Source: Limnanthes douglasii subsp. nivea (taxonomy: Eukaryota; Streptophyta; Magnoliopsida; Brassicales; Limnanthaceae). Taken from it: a DNA stretch of 64,000 bases. Below, piece after piece: positions 45,221 through 57,156 of the stretch (positions are counted from its first letter, which is position 1; the number at the start of each line of letters is the position of its first letter). The notes under the pieces are model-generated. The model did not search any database and had not been told where the DNA came from. It worked only from the letters and a program-made list of their open reading frames with translations. The translations under genes and the position numbers were made by a program. Location: assembly GCA_036936605.1 (NCBI GenBank), contig JAUPFV010000002.1, forward strand, positions 124,170,376-124,234,375, written 5' to 3'.

Positions 45221-46195
45221 AGGGACCCTTATCTGATGTATCTTACCTATGTTATTCTCCCAACTGATAAGTCTGACGCTTGTATGCTCCAGACACGAGC
45301 TGCTAAATACTGCGTTTTAGATAGGGTGTTGTATTAGAAAAGCACTACTCGACCTTCTCTCAGATGCTTAGGCCGAGCCAAAGCAGTAGCGGTTTACGCA
45401 TGATCTACATTGTGCAGAGGCATGAGCACACTACGGTTCCCATAGTTTAATCTGATGGTTCCTCCTGGCTGGTTATTATTGGCCAGAGCTAGCTGAAAAC
45501 GCCGAGCAGTTTATTACAATGATGTCATCCAATTTTGATGACTGACAACAAACCCAAATTTCAAAATACGATAGTCAAAGCTTTTTGCAAACAATTCCGA
45601 ATAAGTCAAAACTTCTCCACACCCTATTATCCTCACGCCAATGGCCAGGTGGAAGTCACTAACAGAACGAACCTAGAAGGTATAAAAAAGAAACTGGCAG
45701 GTGCAAAAGGGAAATGACCAGACAAATTACCCAAAGTGTTATGGACATATCGAACTACATCGTGCACAACTACCAATAGTACTCCATTTTCTTTAGTCTA
45801 TGGAAGGGAAGCAGTAGTCCCAACATAAGTCATTGTGCCAAGACACCGTGTAATAACGTAGGACAAAGACCATAATCTTGAAGAAAAGCGATAGAGTTTG
45901 ACTTAATCGAGGAACGACGCGATCAAGGCGAGTTAGAGCAGAACATTATAGAAGTTTGATGAGAGATCGTTACAATGCACGCCGCAAAACTCGTAGCTTC
46001 AAATTAAGAGACATGGTAATGAAAAAAGACATTTCAAGGATTGGGTGATAAAGCTTCAAGAAAATTGGGGTCTCGCTGGGATGGACCATACACAGTAATC
46101 TTCAAAGGTCATAGTGGAGCCTATCGCTTGGTGGATGCCGATGGTTATGCTTTAAAACATCCTTGGAATGTAAATCATCTTAAGATATATTGACC
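45221..46195 (+). pseudogene. Element C integrase with deleted catalytic segment
   Basis: The zinc-binding part (about 45,360-45,470; EAHYGSHS-like and GYYWPE-like remains) is joined to MTDNKPKFQNTIVKAFCKQ (45,535), where the middle of the catalytic core should be. Then come [40 protein letters not shown], and near 45,960-46,190 RDRYNARR and the C-terminal WNVNHLKIY. The late core with its Glu region is kept, but the first catalytic Asp region is gone, so this integrase could not act. Confidence 0.83.
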
Positions 46196-46782
46196 CAAAT
46201 TGTAAAGCTAAATGGTGCACTCTGTTTCCCTCTTGATGACGGGGGGGGGGGGGGGGGGGGCAGGGGCTTAATGAGGCATAAATCTGTAACAATCTCTTCT
46301 AATTTGACTTTTATGCTTTCGCCATGTTGTGTGTTTGTTTATTTCTCCGTCCTTATAAATAGCGAATGAGCCAATGACCATATTTATGGGCTATGGAAGG
46401 GGCCATATTGAGCCCAGACCATATATACGATCAGGGCTAATAAGCCACCCCTACGGGCTACATAATGGCCATACTGAGCCACATAAACTGACTAATAAGT
46501 GAAGCCCGATGAGGCTACGCAATGGGCTGATAAGACCTCTCTGCGGTTAAGACTGGCGGGTCGTTATCATGAGCTCGACCTTAGAAGGAAATCTCTTGGA
46601 TTAATTAAACATAAACAAACATAGAACTCTATAAATGTTTAAGGAAACAAAAACAGATCACCCCACATATCTTTTGAATGCATAGAAAATTCAGAGTATT
46701 GCGCTTAGAGTGCCACACCAACAAAAAAAACACCAACAAAAAAGTAAGTACTGTACATTGTCTCAAGATAATATTATTCCAA
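46196..46782 (+). other. Element C pol-to-antisense-ORF spacer, with G20 tract
   Basis: Non-coding. Holds an uninterrupted run of 20 G (46,241-46,260) then caggggc, and several echoes of gggcta/taagccac (46,430-46,530), low-order repeats often seen in the 3' UTR of Tat-type elements. The antisense ORF ends at its right edge. Confidence 0.6.
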
Positions 46783-48313
46783 TCATAAATTAGGAAGGCT
46801 GAGTGACGCAGTACCCTCTGCCTGATTTAATTGGTCCCCAATTTCTATTTCCTTAGGGAGAACCTTCTCGTTGGATTTTGGCATAGAAGGATCCACGTGT
46901 GGAACAATCCCACTTCCACTTTCTAGGCTTCTACGCAGAGGTTCAAACTTGTTATACGACCCCACCTTCATTCCAAGATTCAATTTAGTACCTCAACCAA
47001 CATCTTCTTTTAACCATTGGCCACCATGTCCCTGGTAATTTCCCTCACCTCTTTTTCATGTTGTTCCAAATTTTCCTTGGCCTTCCTCGACAACTCATGA
47101 TGTTAAGCTTCCATCTGTGCCTTCAGTTCCTTTAATAAAACCTTCATATTCCCATTTTCAATTATATGTCGTGCGAAGCGATCTGCATGATCCTCTACCC
47201 TTTTAGCTTATTCCATTTTTTGCGTCAACAGATCACCATTTTGGGACATCAACAAGTCATTCCTTTTCACGAACGCATTGTTCTGCGATATCAGGGTTGC
47301 AGTATCAGGATTCAACTCCTTGTTCTTTTGCTCGCATGCTTCTCGAGCATTTCGTAATAAAGTGACATTCTTCTCCAATTTTTCTTTCTCCTGGACAACA
47401 TTGGCCTTATGGGTTTGGGATGAGCCATATTCATGTTTATATCGAGCAAGATCTGTAGTTAACCCGCGGACAGACCTGAACAACATTGGTTCAGGCTTCC
47501 ATCTCTCCATCATCTGCATATCAGCGTCAGACATACGTCGGTAGAACAAGATTACAGAGTTGTAGTGCATCTTATATCACTATTTTTTATTAGCATAACT
47601 TGATTACTAAGCAATAAATCTTACTTGAGTTGATCAAATTACCACTATCGCTAGTTCCACTTGCCTCTGAAGTATCTCAGTCATTAGCATATGATCATAG
47701 AATGAAAGTTTTGGACGCCTCTTTAGCTCTTTGAACATTAGCATGGACGGCTTCGGTATGGAGACCTTCGAGAGCGGAAACTCATCCAATCCAGCCCACA
47801 TGCGCTCGACCCTGACCCCTGTCCAACTATGGGAACTTTCTCAGGTATTACTGTATTCACCCGAGTGGATCCAGTACATAATTCCTCCACAAACGTTTGC
47901 CGAACACTGGTCCTAACAAACTGATCCATCCCGCTTGAGCCATGTCCAAATTGATAACCTCTAGAAATTTCTTCGTCGCATTCTCCGTTGGGAGCTGCTT
48001 ACCATTTCCATCCAGCAACAGCCCCCCATCATTTTTTTCTTCTTCATCCGCCACCCGTGGCTTCCTTATCGCTAGTGACACCGCATCCACTATCACTTTC
48101 GTACGCTTCAAATATAGACTATCCTCCTCCACGTATTCTTCATCACTTTCCATAGCTCGGGACTGCCGTCCCACATTTATATTCTCCTTTACAACCGGCA
48201 AAGCATTCCCATCTCCAGCAGTAATCTATACGCTTAGAGCTTCTCCCTCCTGCTCAGAAGGAACTTGTAAGGATGAGGATCCTTCTACTTCCTTTAACTT
48301 TTTTCCACGCAGG
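46783..48313 (-). pseudogene. Element C antisense ORF, distal half (coiled coil; broken)
   Basis: Minus-strand pieces: 47857-48201 (KENINVGRQSRAMESDEEY, then ATKKFLEVINLDMAQAGW), 47208-47570 (YRRMSDADMQMMERW and a long heptad-rich VQEKEKLEKNVTLLRNAREA coiled coil, ISQNNAFVKRNDLLMSQNG), and 46783-46983 at the C-terminus. A Transposase_28-like front half lies at 55,590-56,507, on the other side of element D. Antisense to gag-pol of C. Several frameshifts. Confidence 0.72.
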
Positions 48314-48318
48314 ATATA

Positions 48319-50277
48319 TGTTAGTCCTTTTCTCACGCAAGTATACGCGGTCAAATAGTAGCAAGTAATAAGTAAGAAAGATCGTTCCCACGAAGACTAG
48401 GTGTATAAGACAAGAATTCACTTATGCAACAACGTATGATTATTAAACTAATGCTTGAACAAGTAATAGAGTATGAATGTAACTAAACAAATCAACTAAC
48501 GAGATTATCTAATGAGTTTTACTTATGCGAGAGAAAACATGGAACCCTAACTTCATTGTTTTTTTTACTCAGAGTATTAATATACTTAATCAATATGTAA
48601 GATAACTACGATTACTAATCAGATAACACAAAATCAGAATACGCTACCTTTCAGTACACGTAAACCAAACCACTTAAAAAACCACAAAAAAGATAGCAGT
48701 TAAGCAGACACCGCATGCATGACAATCCTATATGTCTATATGAATTGAGGTACAATTGGTTTTAAGCACAAGTTACCTATTTCGATTACATAGGGTAATA
48801 TGATATGGTTAATGACATATTACGAATCATGAACAATCACAATATGAATCATTCAAGAACCTATGCTAGTATGACAAGTTCTAAACCCTTAAATCTACTT
48901 TCGCATTCATTAAAGATTAACAAACTAGATGTTCGCGATGCATCTAACAAAAAAAAACACAATTATACTAGGTAACCGATAAACATATCTAAAAAAAATC
49001 AATTAAGCAATAAACCATAAATATTATTCAAACAAATCCGCTAAGGTACCATGACAACGATTAGTTCATAATCAACCAAATCATCATCATGGATGCAAAA
49101 GTTAACATAATTGTTTAGGAAGAATGTAAAAAAAACGAATAAAATTTTTAGAGAAAGTTAAACCGAACAAAAGTTTAGAGAAACTTAAACCGAAAAACTG
49201 CCTGCCTCCTGCCGACTGAAAATCCAAAACAACTGTCACTTGCTCCTCTACCGATCGAAAAAATCGCCAATTACTTTTTCTTCTGTGGTTTGTCGCTGCC
49301 GTAAACCAAAGGTAATTAGTGACAGTCAATCTCCTTTTCGTTTCTCTACTCTCCCGAAAGGAAACCCAAAAGCAGCCCTAAATCGAGTCAGTCGGCCACT
49401 TGTGTTTTTCTTTCTCGCCAATAGTCTTTTCTTTTCGTCTCTGTTTTGTATTTTGCCGCAAACTCAATTAGTGCCTCCTCTCCCTTCTGTCCGTCTCTGT
49501 TATTTATAACTTTTCTCGTGAAAACCTAAGAAGCCCATTGTCTTTCTTTCTTTCTCCTGAGCTTTTAATTACATGCTTCCGCTGGATCCACACTCATTTA
49601 ATCATATACTATAATTATTTAATTCCTTCCTTTGTCTATGTTTAGCAGAATATACCAATAATATTTGTTTTTCTTTTCTCGCTTGTTTTGCACCAAAAAA
49701 ATCCAAAGCGGTTTTGTATTCCTAAAAAAAATCAAATTACAAATCGTAAAATATTTATGTTAAATAAAATAATATTTTAAACAATATAGCTAAATAAAAT
49801 ATTCGCATTAATCTAATATTTTTTTCTTAATTCAGCATTAATTTCCTTTTATGCTTTGCTTTAATATTTTTTTCTTAATCTAATATTTTAAACAATATCT
49901 TAGAAAATATATTTTCCTTTTTTTTCAACATTAATATATTTTTCAAGCATTAATATATATTTTTTTTCAAAATCACTCGTCATAATATATTTCAAGCATT
50001 AATATATATATATATATATTATAAAATCCTTCGTCATAATATATTTCAAACATTAATATATATTTTTTTGGAAAATCACTAGTCATAATATATTTTCGTA
50101 GCATTAATTTTTTTTCAACATAAATATATTTTTTCAAGCATCAATATATTTTTCTTTGTTTTCAACTGTTCCAAAATTTCCCTCAAGTACATTAATTTCT
50201 AGTTTCTTCAATTTCAACCGCAAATTTATTAATATTATCTCAATTTACCCGCGGCACAAGCGTCTTTAAGCGTCTTT
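48319..50277 (-). repeat. 3' LTR of element D (homologous part)
   Basis: Begins tgttagtccttttctcacgc like the right copy. Similarity continues to about 48,780, resumes at about 49,930, and ends near 50,277 (cggcacaagcgtctttaag). The about 1.15 kb between is missing from the right LTR. The remaining 100 bp of the right LTR have no counterpart here, so this boundary is uncertain. Confidence 0.75.
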
Positions 50278-51585
50278 AAGCAATGCAAAACACGTTTAAC
50301 AATTGATGCATGAATGCAACTGAATTTAAATGAATGCAAGAACGCAATGATCTCGAACGAGTAACCGTAACTAATTCAGTATAAATGCCTCAACGAATGT
50401 AATGACCTCGGAATGTGAAATAACTAGGTACTCAAATGTTAGCAATACAAGTGAAGAAGCGTGCGTGTGTGCTCAAACTCAATCGACATGTTTTTAGTAC
50501 AAATTAATGGACCTTACTTGTTCTCATCATAATAATCACAAGATTAGAAACGAAATACAACCTAGATTCTTCATAGTCAAGTTGCATATCCATATTTCTC
50601 CGGGGTTGTCAAAGATTTATTATGCTTTACTCTATATAGACAGACACACAAAGGCTTATTTGACCGTGCAATGGACGAGGTCCCTTAAAGACTTATACAA
50701 TGGTGCCCATGGAACGAGCTTTAGGTTAGCGGATCCCAGACCGGAAAAGTCTTAGGTCACTAGGCACAAAGTCCCCTAGAACTTAATAACTCGAGCACCA
50801 AAGAGCTCATCCTAGCCAATTTTTACTTTTTTCTTTCTTTTTTTTTCTTTTTGAATCAGCGATTGGGAATGAGTGCGTTTCGCTCCATCTCATTCCACCC
50901 CTAGACTACTCATAATATGCAACCCCGAGCGAGAGGACGTACGTCAACGAGCGGCTACTAGCCTTTGACGCCTAACTGAATAATACGCATATTTATCTTT
51001 TAACTCCCCCAAACTTATCTTTTTGCAATCCATGAGCTAATAAAGGATTAAGGTGTAATTCTGAACCTAAGCAAGGATTATGTACAACAATACTCAAGTG
51101 TGTCCGTAACTAGCATAAAAACAATCGATGAGTCTACATGTATTAATTGTGCTTCTACATCAAGCAAGCTAACTAACAAGCAACCTAATTAGATTTTATT
51201 CCTATTGTTATTCCAAACAATTTTCATCATTGGCTACTTAAGTAGAAACAACAACTCAAGGGATCAAATACGCAAACTACATGAACAAAATGCTATGCTA
51301 ATAGACTAACTCGATCCTAAATACAGTCTATATGATCATGGCATGAATATGCAAATAAACATGACTAACATGAATAACTACTATGATGAATGCAACTACA
51401 AGAAATTACAAGAAACAAGAAACACTCCCCTATTCGTCCAGCATTGTTGATCATTGTTTCCCAGTGGGTTGCCTCCCACGAAGCGCTTGTTTAACGTCGA
51501 TAGCTCGACGATACCATTCAGAATCATATAGTGTCAAGGTGGATGCTGAATGCCTCACGGTTCTCTATATTTCCATAGTAATGCT
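50278..51585 (-). other. Element D 3' untranslated region
   Basis: Non-coding stretch between the integrase tail and the 3' LTR. Contains a purine run on the minus strand, aagtttgggggagtt (about 51,018-51,004), as often seen downstream of Athila pol. The 82-codon plus-strand frame at 50507-50755 has no recognisable domain. Confidence 0.6.
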
Positions 51586-52715
51586 TGAGTCGTTGACCAT
51601 TGACTTTGAATGCTTTATCTGGTGATTCCTCATAGATTTCAACTGCTCCATGTGGACATACTGTCTTGACTTTAAAAGGTCCAGACCACCTTGACTTGAG
51701 CTTCCCTGGGAAAAGCTTTAGACGAGAGTTGAAAAGAATAACAAGTTAGCCTGGATCAAAAGCTTTATGTACAAGCTTCATATCATGCCGTTTCTTGACT
51801 TTTTTCCTTATACATCTTCTGATATCTGCTATGGTCCAACCAATGGCTGATTTGAACTTCCCCAGAACTCTTAATAGCTTTTCTTCCTCACTACCTGAAA
51901 GGTTAGATGCAATAATAATAGGTAATGTAGATGACTCTCCTAAGAAGGCATACCTGAGATGATCTGGTAGTGGTTTGAGTTCAAGTTTAGGAGCTTCTTG
52001 TAGAGAAGGTTTAAGTCTTTCATGAGAATCCTTAAGATCACCCAATACGAGCGACTCATGTGGAATATTGAGCCTCTTTTGATACGGGGCTTCCTGCAGT
52101 AGTTGAACACATTCGGATATTTCTTCATCTTCGAAGTCAGATTCACCATGTAGAACTCTGCCTAGAGCATTTGAACTCGAGAACTGATCCAACTCATTAC
52201 TGTGCGAAGAATCGACCGTATCCAACCTGAAACATTCCTCATCCTCTATTGGGGATTGCATAGCCTTGAAAACGTTGAAAGTGACAGTCTGATCTTGCAC
52301 TCTCATAGTGAGCTCCCCTTTTTGGACATCAATCAAAGTTTTTCCCGTAACCAAGAATGGCCTTCCCATGATTATGGGGATGTTTTTGTCCTCTTCGAAA
52401 TCCAAGATAACGAAGTCAGCAGGAAAGATGAGCTTGTCTACCTTTACTAAGACATCTTCTACGATACCACGAGGATATGTGATAGAACGATCAGCCAGTT
52501 GCAAAGAGATATTAGTCAGTTTTGGTTCAGGTAGCCCAAGTTTCTCAAACACAGATAGGGGCATCAGATTGATGCTCGCTCCCAAATCACATAAACATTT
52601 GCTGAAAGTTAAATTGCCGATTGAACAAGGAATGGTGAAGCTTCCTGGATCTTTAAGTTTGGGAGGCAATTTTTTTTGTAAGATCGCACTGCATTCCTCA
52701 GTACTGTCTCAAAAT
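51586..52715 (-). pseudogene. Element D protease fused in frame to integrase C-terminus
   Basis: A 307-codon open frame (51746-52669) starts in the aspartic protease: CSIGNLTFSKCLCDLGASIN, LADRSITYPRGI, VILDFEEDKNIPIIMGRPFL. A linker follows, then the beginning of RT (VLGKFKSAIGWTIADI). There it jumps at about 51,825 to IRRCIRKKVKKRHDMKL, the pre-C-terminal part of integrase. After one stop the frame continues with SRLKLFPGKLKSRWSGPF and FKVNGQRLKHYYGN to about 51,590. More than 2 kb of pol is missing without loss of frame. An intact-looking protease active site (DLGAS) remains. A deletion rather than an assembly artefact is assumed. Confidence 0.88.
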
Positions 52716-54332
52716 CACCAAGCTTTAGCTTTTTTCGAAAGAATTCCCTTCATGAACTTGGCATAACTAGGCATTTGCTCTAATGCTTCAGCAAAAGGTA
52801 TGTTGATGTGTAGCTTCTTGAACACCTCCAAAAATCTCCCAAGCTGAGCATCTAGCTTCTGTTTCTGCAACCTTTGCGGAAAAGGTGGAGGAGAGTAGAT
52901 CGTAGGCTCAATAACTGACTGAGATAGCTTTTTAGGTGGCTGATTTTGACCAGAATTAACCTCAGATGAGGGTTGATTTTGAGCAGAATTTTTCATAATG
53001 GACTGATTTTGAGAAGAATCCGCCTCTTGTTCAACTGTGGGGTTCTCAGCAACCTTTCCTGATCACAAAGTGATAGCTTGGCATTGCTCTTTGCCGTCCC
53101 GTTTACCTAGATTATGTTCCGTGTCGCTAGGAAGAACTCCCTGAGGTCTAACAATCATGTTACTGGCCATCTGCCCAATCTGATTTTCCAAGGTCTTGTG
53201 AGATACCATCAGACTTTTAATCATTAACTTCATCTCTTCGAATTCAGAGTCTCTCAAAGAATGTTGAGAAGGGTCAGGATGTTGATTCTGAGGTTGTCGT
53301 GGGGCATACTGTTGAGATTGATGTTGCTCCCCTTGTTGCTGAAATCCAGGAGGAGCGTATGGCTTAGAACCATAATGTTGATTACCTTGTTGATTAATGC
53401 TCCAACTGAAGTTCGGATGATTTATGTTGCTTGGGTGATAGGTGTTTGAGATTGGTTGTTGATTCTGCCTCTGAAAGTTACTCACAAATTGCACTGACTC
53501 AGTAGATATTGGGCATTGTTGTCATGCCCTCCAGCACAAATCTCGCACACACTAGCTACCTGCTGTACCCCTAGTTTAGTCAAAGAATCTACCTTCATGT
53601 TTAGAGTTTCAAGCTGAGCTGCTAAAACAGTGGCAGTGTCTACGTTAAGAATACCAGCTACTTTATGTTGTGACTGTCTCTGAGAAGGGTTCTGGAATTC
53701 ATTAGCAGCCATCATCTCAGGGAGCTCATGAGCTTCCTCATAGCTTTTCGTTAATAAGGCTCCCACAGATGCAGCATCGACCATGGGCCTTGTTTGCGCA
53801 CCCAACCCATTGTAGAAGCAATTTATTACTAACCAATCAGGCATCCCATGATGAGGACATTTTCTGAGCATCTCCTTGTAACGCTCCCAAGCTTCACTTA
53901 AAGATTCACCATATGACTGAGAAAATTGAGTAATAGCATTCCTCAAGGCGGCTGTTCTTGCCATAGGAAAGAATTTTGAGAGAAATTTTTGTGCTAGTAA
54001 TCCCAAGTAGTGATCGAGCCTGCTGGTAAAGAGTGTAACCAGCTCTTAGCTTTGTCCCTCATAGAAAATGGGAAGAGTCTCAGTCTTATGGCATCATCTG
54101 AAACACCGTTGAACTTGAAAGTATCACAGATTTCAAGGAAGGTCATAATGTGCATATTAGGATCCTCAAATGAAGCTCCCCCAAACTGACAAGAATTCTG
54201 CATCATCTGAATAGTGCTGGGTTTAATCTCAAAATTATTCGCAGTGATCTTGGGTCTGACAATGCTAGACTGAATATCCATGATCTTTGGTTGAGAGTAC
54301 TCCATGAGTGCTTTTGGAGCTGGATCTCCCAT
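52716..54332 (-). pseudogene. Element D gag, Athila type (two frame breaks)
   Basis: Starts MGDPAPKALMEYSQPKI at 54,332. The first piece ends in KSWLHSLPAGSITTW. A frame slip at about 54,000 leads to LAQKFLSKFFPMARTAALRN, SLSEAWERYKEMLRKCPHHG and VINCFYNGLGAQTR, the Retrotrans_gag core, with CEICAGGHDN as a knuckle remnant. Another slip at about 53,490 leads to a Gln/Pro-rich piece (53063-53494), then SAQNQPSSEVNSGQNQPPKK and FAEALEQMPSYAKFMKGIL (52715-52996), which adjoins the protease. Long open stretches suggest fairly recent activity. Confidence 0.88.
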
Positions 54333-54451
54333 TGTATACACGCTCAAGTACCTGAAGCACAAGAAACACTCGAAAAGCAAGTAACCGAATCAAGTCAGTA
54401 GTTTTATAACGACCCCTGCTGATAAGCAATAAAACTGTCAAATAACACTGA

Positions 54452-54470
54452 GTCCCCGGCAACGGCGCCA
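54452..54470 (-). other. Primer-binding site region of element D
   Basis: Minus-strand tggcgccgttgccggggac lies 6 bases after the LTR end. This exact context is characteristic of Athila-type elements and fixes orientation. Confidence 0.88.
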
Positions 54471-54476
54471 AAAACT

Positions 54477-55583
54477 TGTTAGTCCTTTTCTCACGCAAGT
54501 ATACGCAGTCAAATAGTAGCAAGTAATAAGTAAGAAAGATCGGTCCCACGAAGACTAGGTGTATAAGACAATAATTCATTTATGCAACAACGTATGATTA
54601 TTAAACTAATGCTTGAACAAGTAATAGAGTATGAATGTAACTAAACAAATCAACTAACGAGATTATCTAATGAGTTTTACTTATGTGAGAGAAAACATGG
54701 AACCCTAACTTCATTGTTTATTTTACTCAGAGTATTAATATACTTAATCAATATGTAAGATAACTACGATTACTAATCAGATAACACAAAATCAGAATAC
54801 GCTACCTTTCAGTACACGTAAACCAAACCACTTAAACAACCACAAAAAAGATAGCAGTTAAGCAGACACCGCATGCATGACAATCCTATATGTCTATATG
54901 AATTGAGGTACAATTGGTTTTAAGCACAAGTTTACGATTACTAATCAATATGTAAGATAACTACGATTACTAATCAGATAACACAAAATCAGAATACGCT
55001 ACCTTTCAGTACACGTAAACCAAACCACTTAAACAACCACAAAAAAGATAGCAGTTAAGCAGACACCGCATGCATGACAATCCTATATGTCTATATGAAT
55101 TGAGGTACAATTGGTTTTAAGCACAAGTTACCTATTTCAACATTAATATATTTTTCAAGCATTAATATATTTTTTTTTTAAATCACTCGTCATAATATAT
55201 TTCAAGCATTAATATATATTATTTTTTTTGGAAAATCACTCGTCATAATATATTTCAAGCATTAATGTATTTTTTTTTTTGAAAATCACTCGTCATAATA
55301 TATTTTCGTAGCATTAATATATTTTTTTCAACATAAATATATTTTTTCAAGCATCAATATATTTTTCTTTATTTTCAACTGTTCCAAAATTGCCCTCAAG
55401 TACATTAATTTCCAGTTTCTTCAATTTCAACCCCAAATTTATTAATATTATCACAATTTACCCGCGGCACAAGCGTCTTTAAGAATACTGGAAAAATACG
55501 TTAAAACTCAACGAATATTTGAGAACCGATGACGATTTTAAGAATAATGGAAGCGTAATAAGTGATATGAAATGCACTTATCA
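54477..55583 (-). repeat. 5' LTR of element D (rearranged)
   Basis: 1,107 bp. Matches the left LTR for its first about 460 bp, then contains a roughly 190-bp tandem duplication (a segment starting ttacgattactaatca near 54,762 and again near 54,932), then skips about 1.15 kb. The end (tgcacttatca) borders ATATA. Confidence 0.85.
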
Positions 55584-55589
55584 ATATAC

Positions 55590-56507
55590 AAGAATACCAC
55601 GACAGTATTCCTCTCTATGTAACGTTGTTCTATTAGTGCCCTTAGCCGAGCAGTTATACCTTTTTCTCCTGTGGTGGCCATAGTTACAGTCCCGTCTGCT
55701 GCAATGGTCAGCTCGGCAATATGCCACAACCTGGATTGCAAATAATTGACCTGAGTTAACAATCGTAACGGATCTTGTAGCCACGTAGAACTTTCCAAGT
55801 TCGTTATTTTAATAAGTGGGTTGACCGCTTCTTCTGGTAGACCTTCTTTACACTATTCGCAGTGCTTTCCTTCACCTGCGCATTTTCAAATGTTAGTTAG
55901 TATGGTACAAAATAAACAGCAATACAAATCTCTACATTCGAGCTGCAAGTTTAGTAATGCACTCTCATGCTCCCAATTACCAAAAACAAAAACAAAAGAA
56001 TTTTCCAGTTTTTGTTAGAGCTCGGGAATTCTACAATTTTCTTGATGCCAGCAACTTGAGCATAAAAGAATGGGGAGTTAGCCAGTTTGCCCACATCTAT
56101 TACAACAGATCTGCCAGGAAAATTGGGATCTCAAGTAAACGTGAACTAAGCAGAATACTAAACCGAGTCTTCCAGCCATTTGCTACTAACTGAGTGAGGT
56201 ATATCCCGATAAAACTGAAGAAATTTTGAATTAAGTCTGGCAAAGGCAAGCACAGACCCTAATTAAACACTATGGTAAATAAACAGGCTTCATCCTCTCT
56301 TACGTGGAAGGGATGTTCTCCAGCATCCGCCACCCTAACAGTCACATCACTAGGTATGCCATATCGAGCCCTAAATCTAAGGAGGCTAGCGGCATCAGCA
56401 TGATCATACGTAGGGGCTATTTTGGAAAAGTAACTTTCTTCAGTGTCTGACTCTACGACATTTACTGCTTTCTCTTTCTTCTTTCTAAGATTTTTGGGAC
56501 CCATCAT
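55590..56507 (-). pseudogene. Element C antisense ORF, proximal half (Transposase_28-like)
   Basis: Starts MMGPKNLRKKKEKAV. The domain reads RFRARYGIPSDVTVRV, EDEACLFTIVFN, a premature TAG, then GLCLPLPDLIQNFF and LTQLVANGW. KLANSPFFYAQVAGIKKIVEFP follows near 56,050. Compare WGIPESVKVRIP and GLRFPLDLEIVRYF of element B: the same domain. Beyond 55,800 the frame changes, and at 55,589 element D interrupts. The distal half lies at 46,783-48,313. Confidence 0.75.
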
Positions 56508-57156
56508 GTGTTTAGATTGACAGCAATGATAATATGGGAAGATTAAGAGTACGCACTTGGCGGAACAACCATCACATGAGCATCGTTACCAATAATTGGG
56601 TTGTTCGAGACCCTATTCTCAAACCGAGAGGGTATCTTGGCTTGATGTTTCTCACAACATGGAAATAAAAGTAGAGAAAAAGAAAGAAGCAGGACAGAGA
56701 AATTAGTAGAATACCTATATGATTTTGGGGAAGTTGTTTTGAGAGCTTTCATTAATGAGGATAAAGAAACTCTCTAAGTATTTTCAATATCGCCTTTCAG
56801 ACTTAACTTATAATTTTTGAAAGAGATGCAAGTGTAGATTTCTTTAAGTTAAAAGTATAATTTTTTGCATGGTTAAAAACGGCTACATTTAATTTAAGAC
56901 GCCACCAAACAAAAATCAAAGCGTCACCTTAAAAAAAAGGAAATTTGGTATCTGAATGATCACCTACACGCGTCTGTAACACACAACATATGGCAATATT
57001 TGGGAGATAAATCAAACAACTCCATCATTGCTATATTGAAGTCATCTATGGCTACCGTTATATATTCGACATATTATATATTCTCTTATATTATTTTTCT
57101 TTATTTCAAGCATTTTACGTCTATTCTTTTAAAATTCCTGAACTAGAGGAATGCTC
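56508..57156 (-). other. Leader/promoter side of element C antisense ORF
   Basis: Non-coding between the antisense ORF start and the 3' LTR. An upstream minus-strand frame (56543-56752) has a hydrophobic stretch but no family resemblance. I see no clear TATA box, unlike in B and E. The rightmost part, actagaggaa near 57,142-57,151, is the best candidate for the plus-strand PPT of C. Confidence 0.45.

Larger units (their letters stand above)
48319..55583 (-). mobile_element. Element D: Athila-like gypsy, internally deleted
   Basis: Bounded by a perfect ATATA duplication (48,314-48,318; 55,584-55,588). The minus strand order is: 5' LTR (55,583-54,477), PBS tggcgccgttgccggggac, gag, protease, then a direct jump to the end of integrase, a long 3' UTR and the 3' LTR. 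The PBS context, the DLGASINLMP protease and the GKLKSRWSGPF integrase tail are Athila-lineage traits. RT, RNase H and the integrase core are absent. Inserted in the antisense ORF of C. Confidence 0.9.

Noticed and set aside
46200..46800. End of a separate host gene after element C pol
   Set aside because: The sequence is bounded by LTRs of C and fits the pol-to-antisense-ORF spacer of Tat-like elements.
47278..48358. Plus-strand ORFs of 88 and 138 codons
   Set aside because: They are mirror frames of the element C antisense coiled-coil ORF, which has the more coherent composition.
49990..50170. Telomere, centromere or organelle-like AT tract
   Set aside because: The AT-rich blocks with aagcattaatatat repeats occur in both LTRs of element D, so they are LTR sequence.
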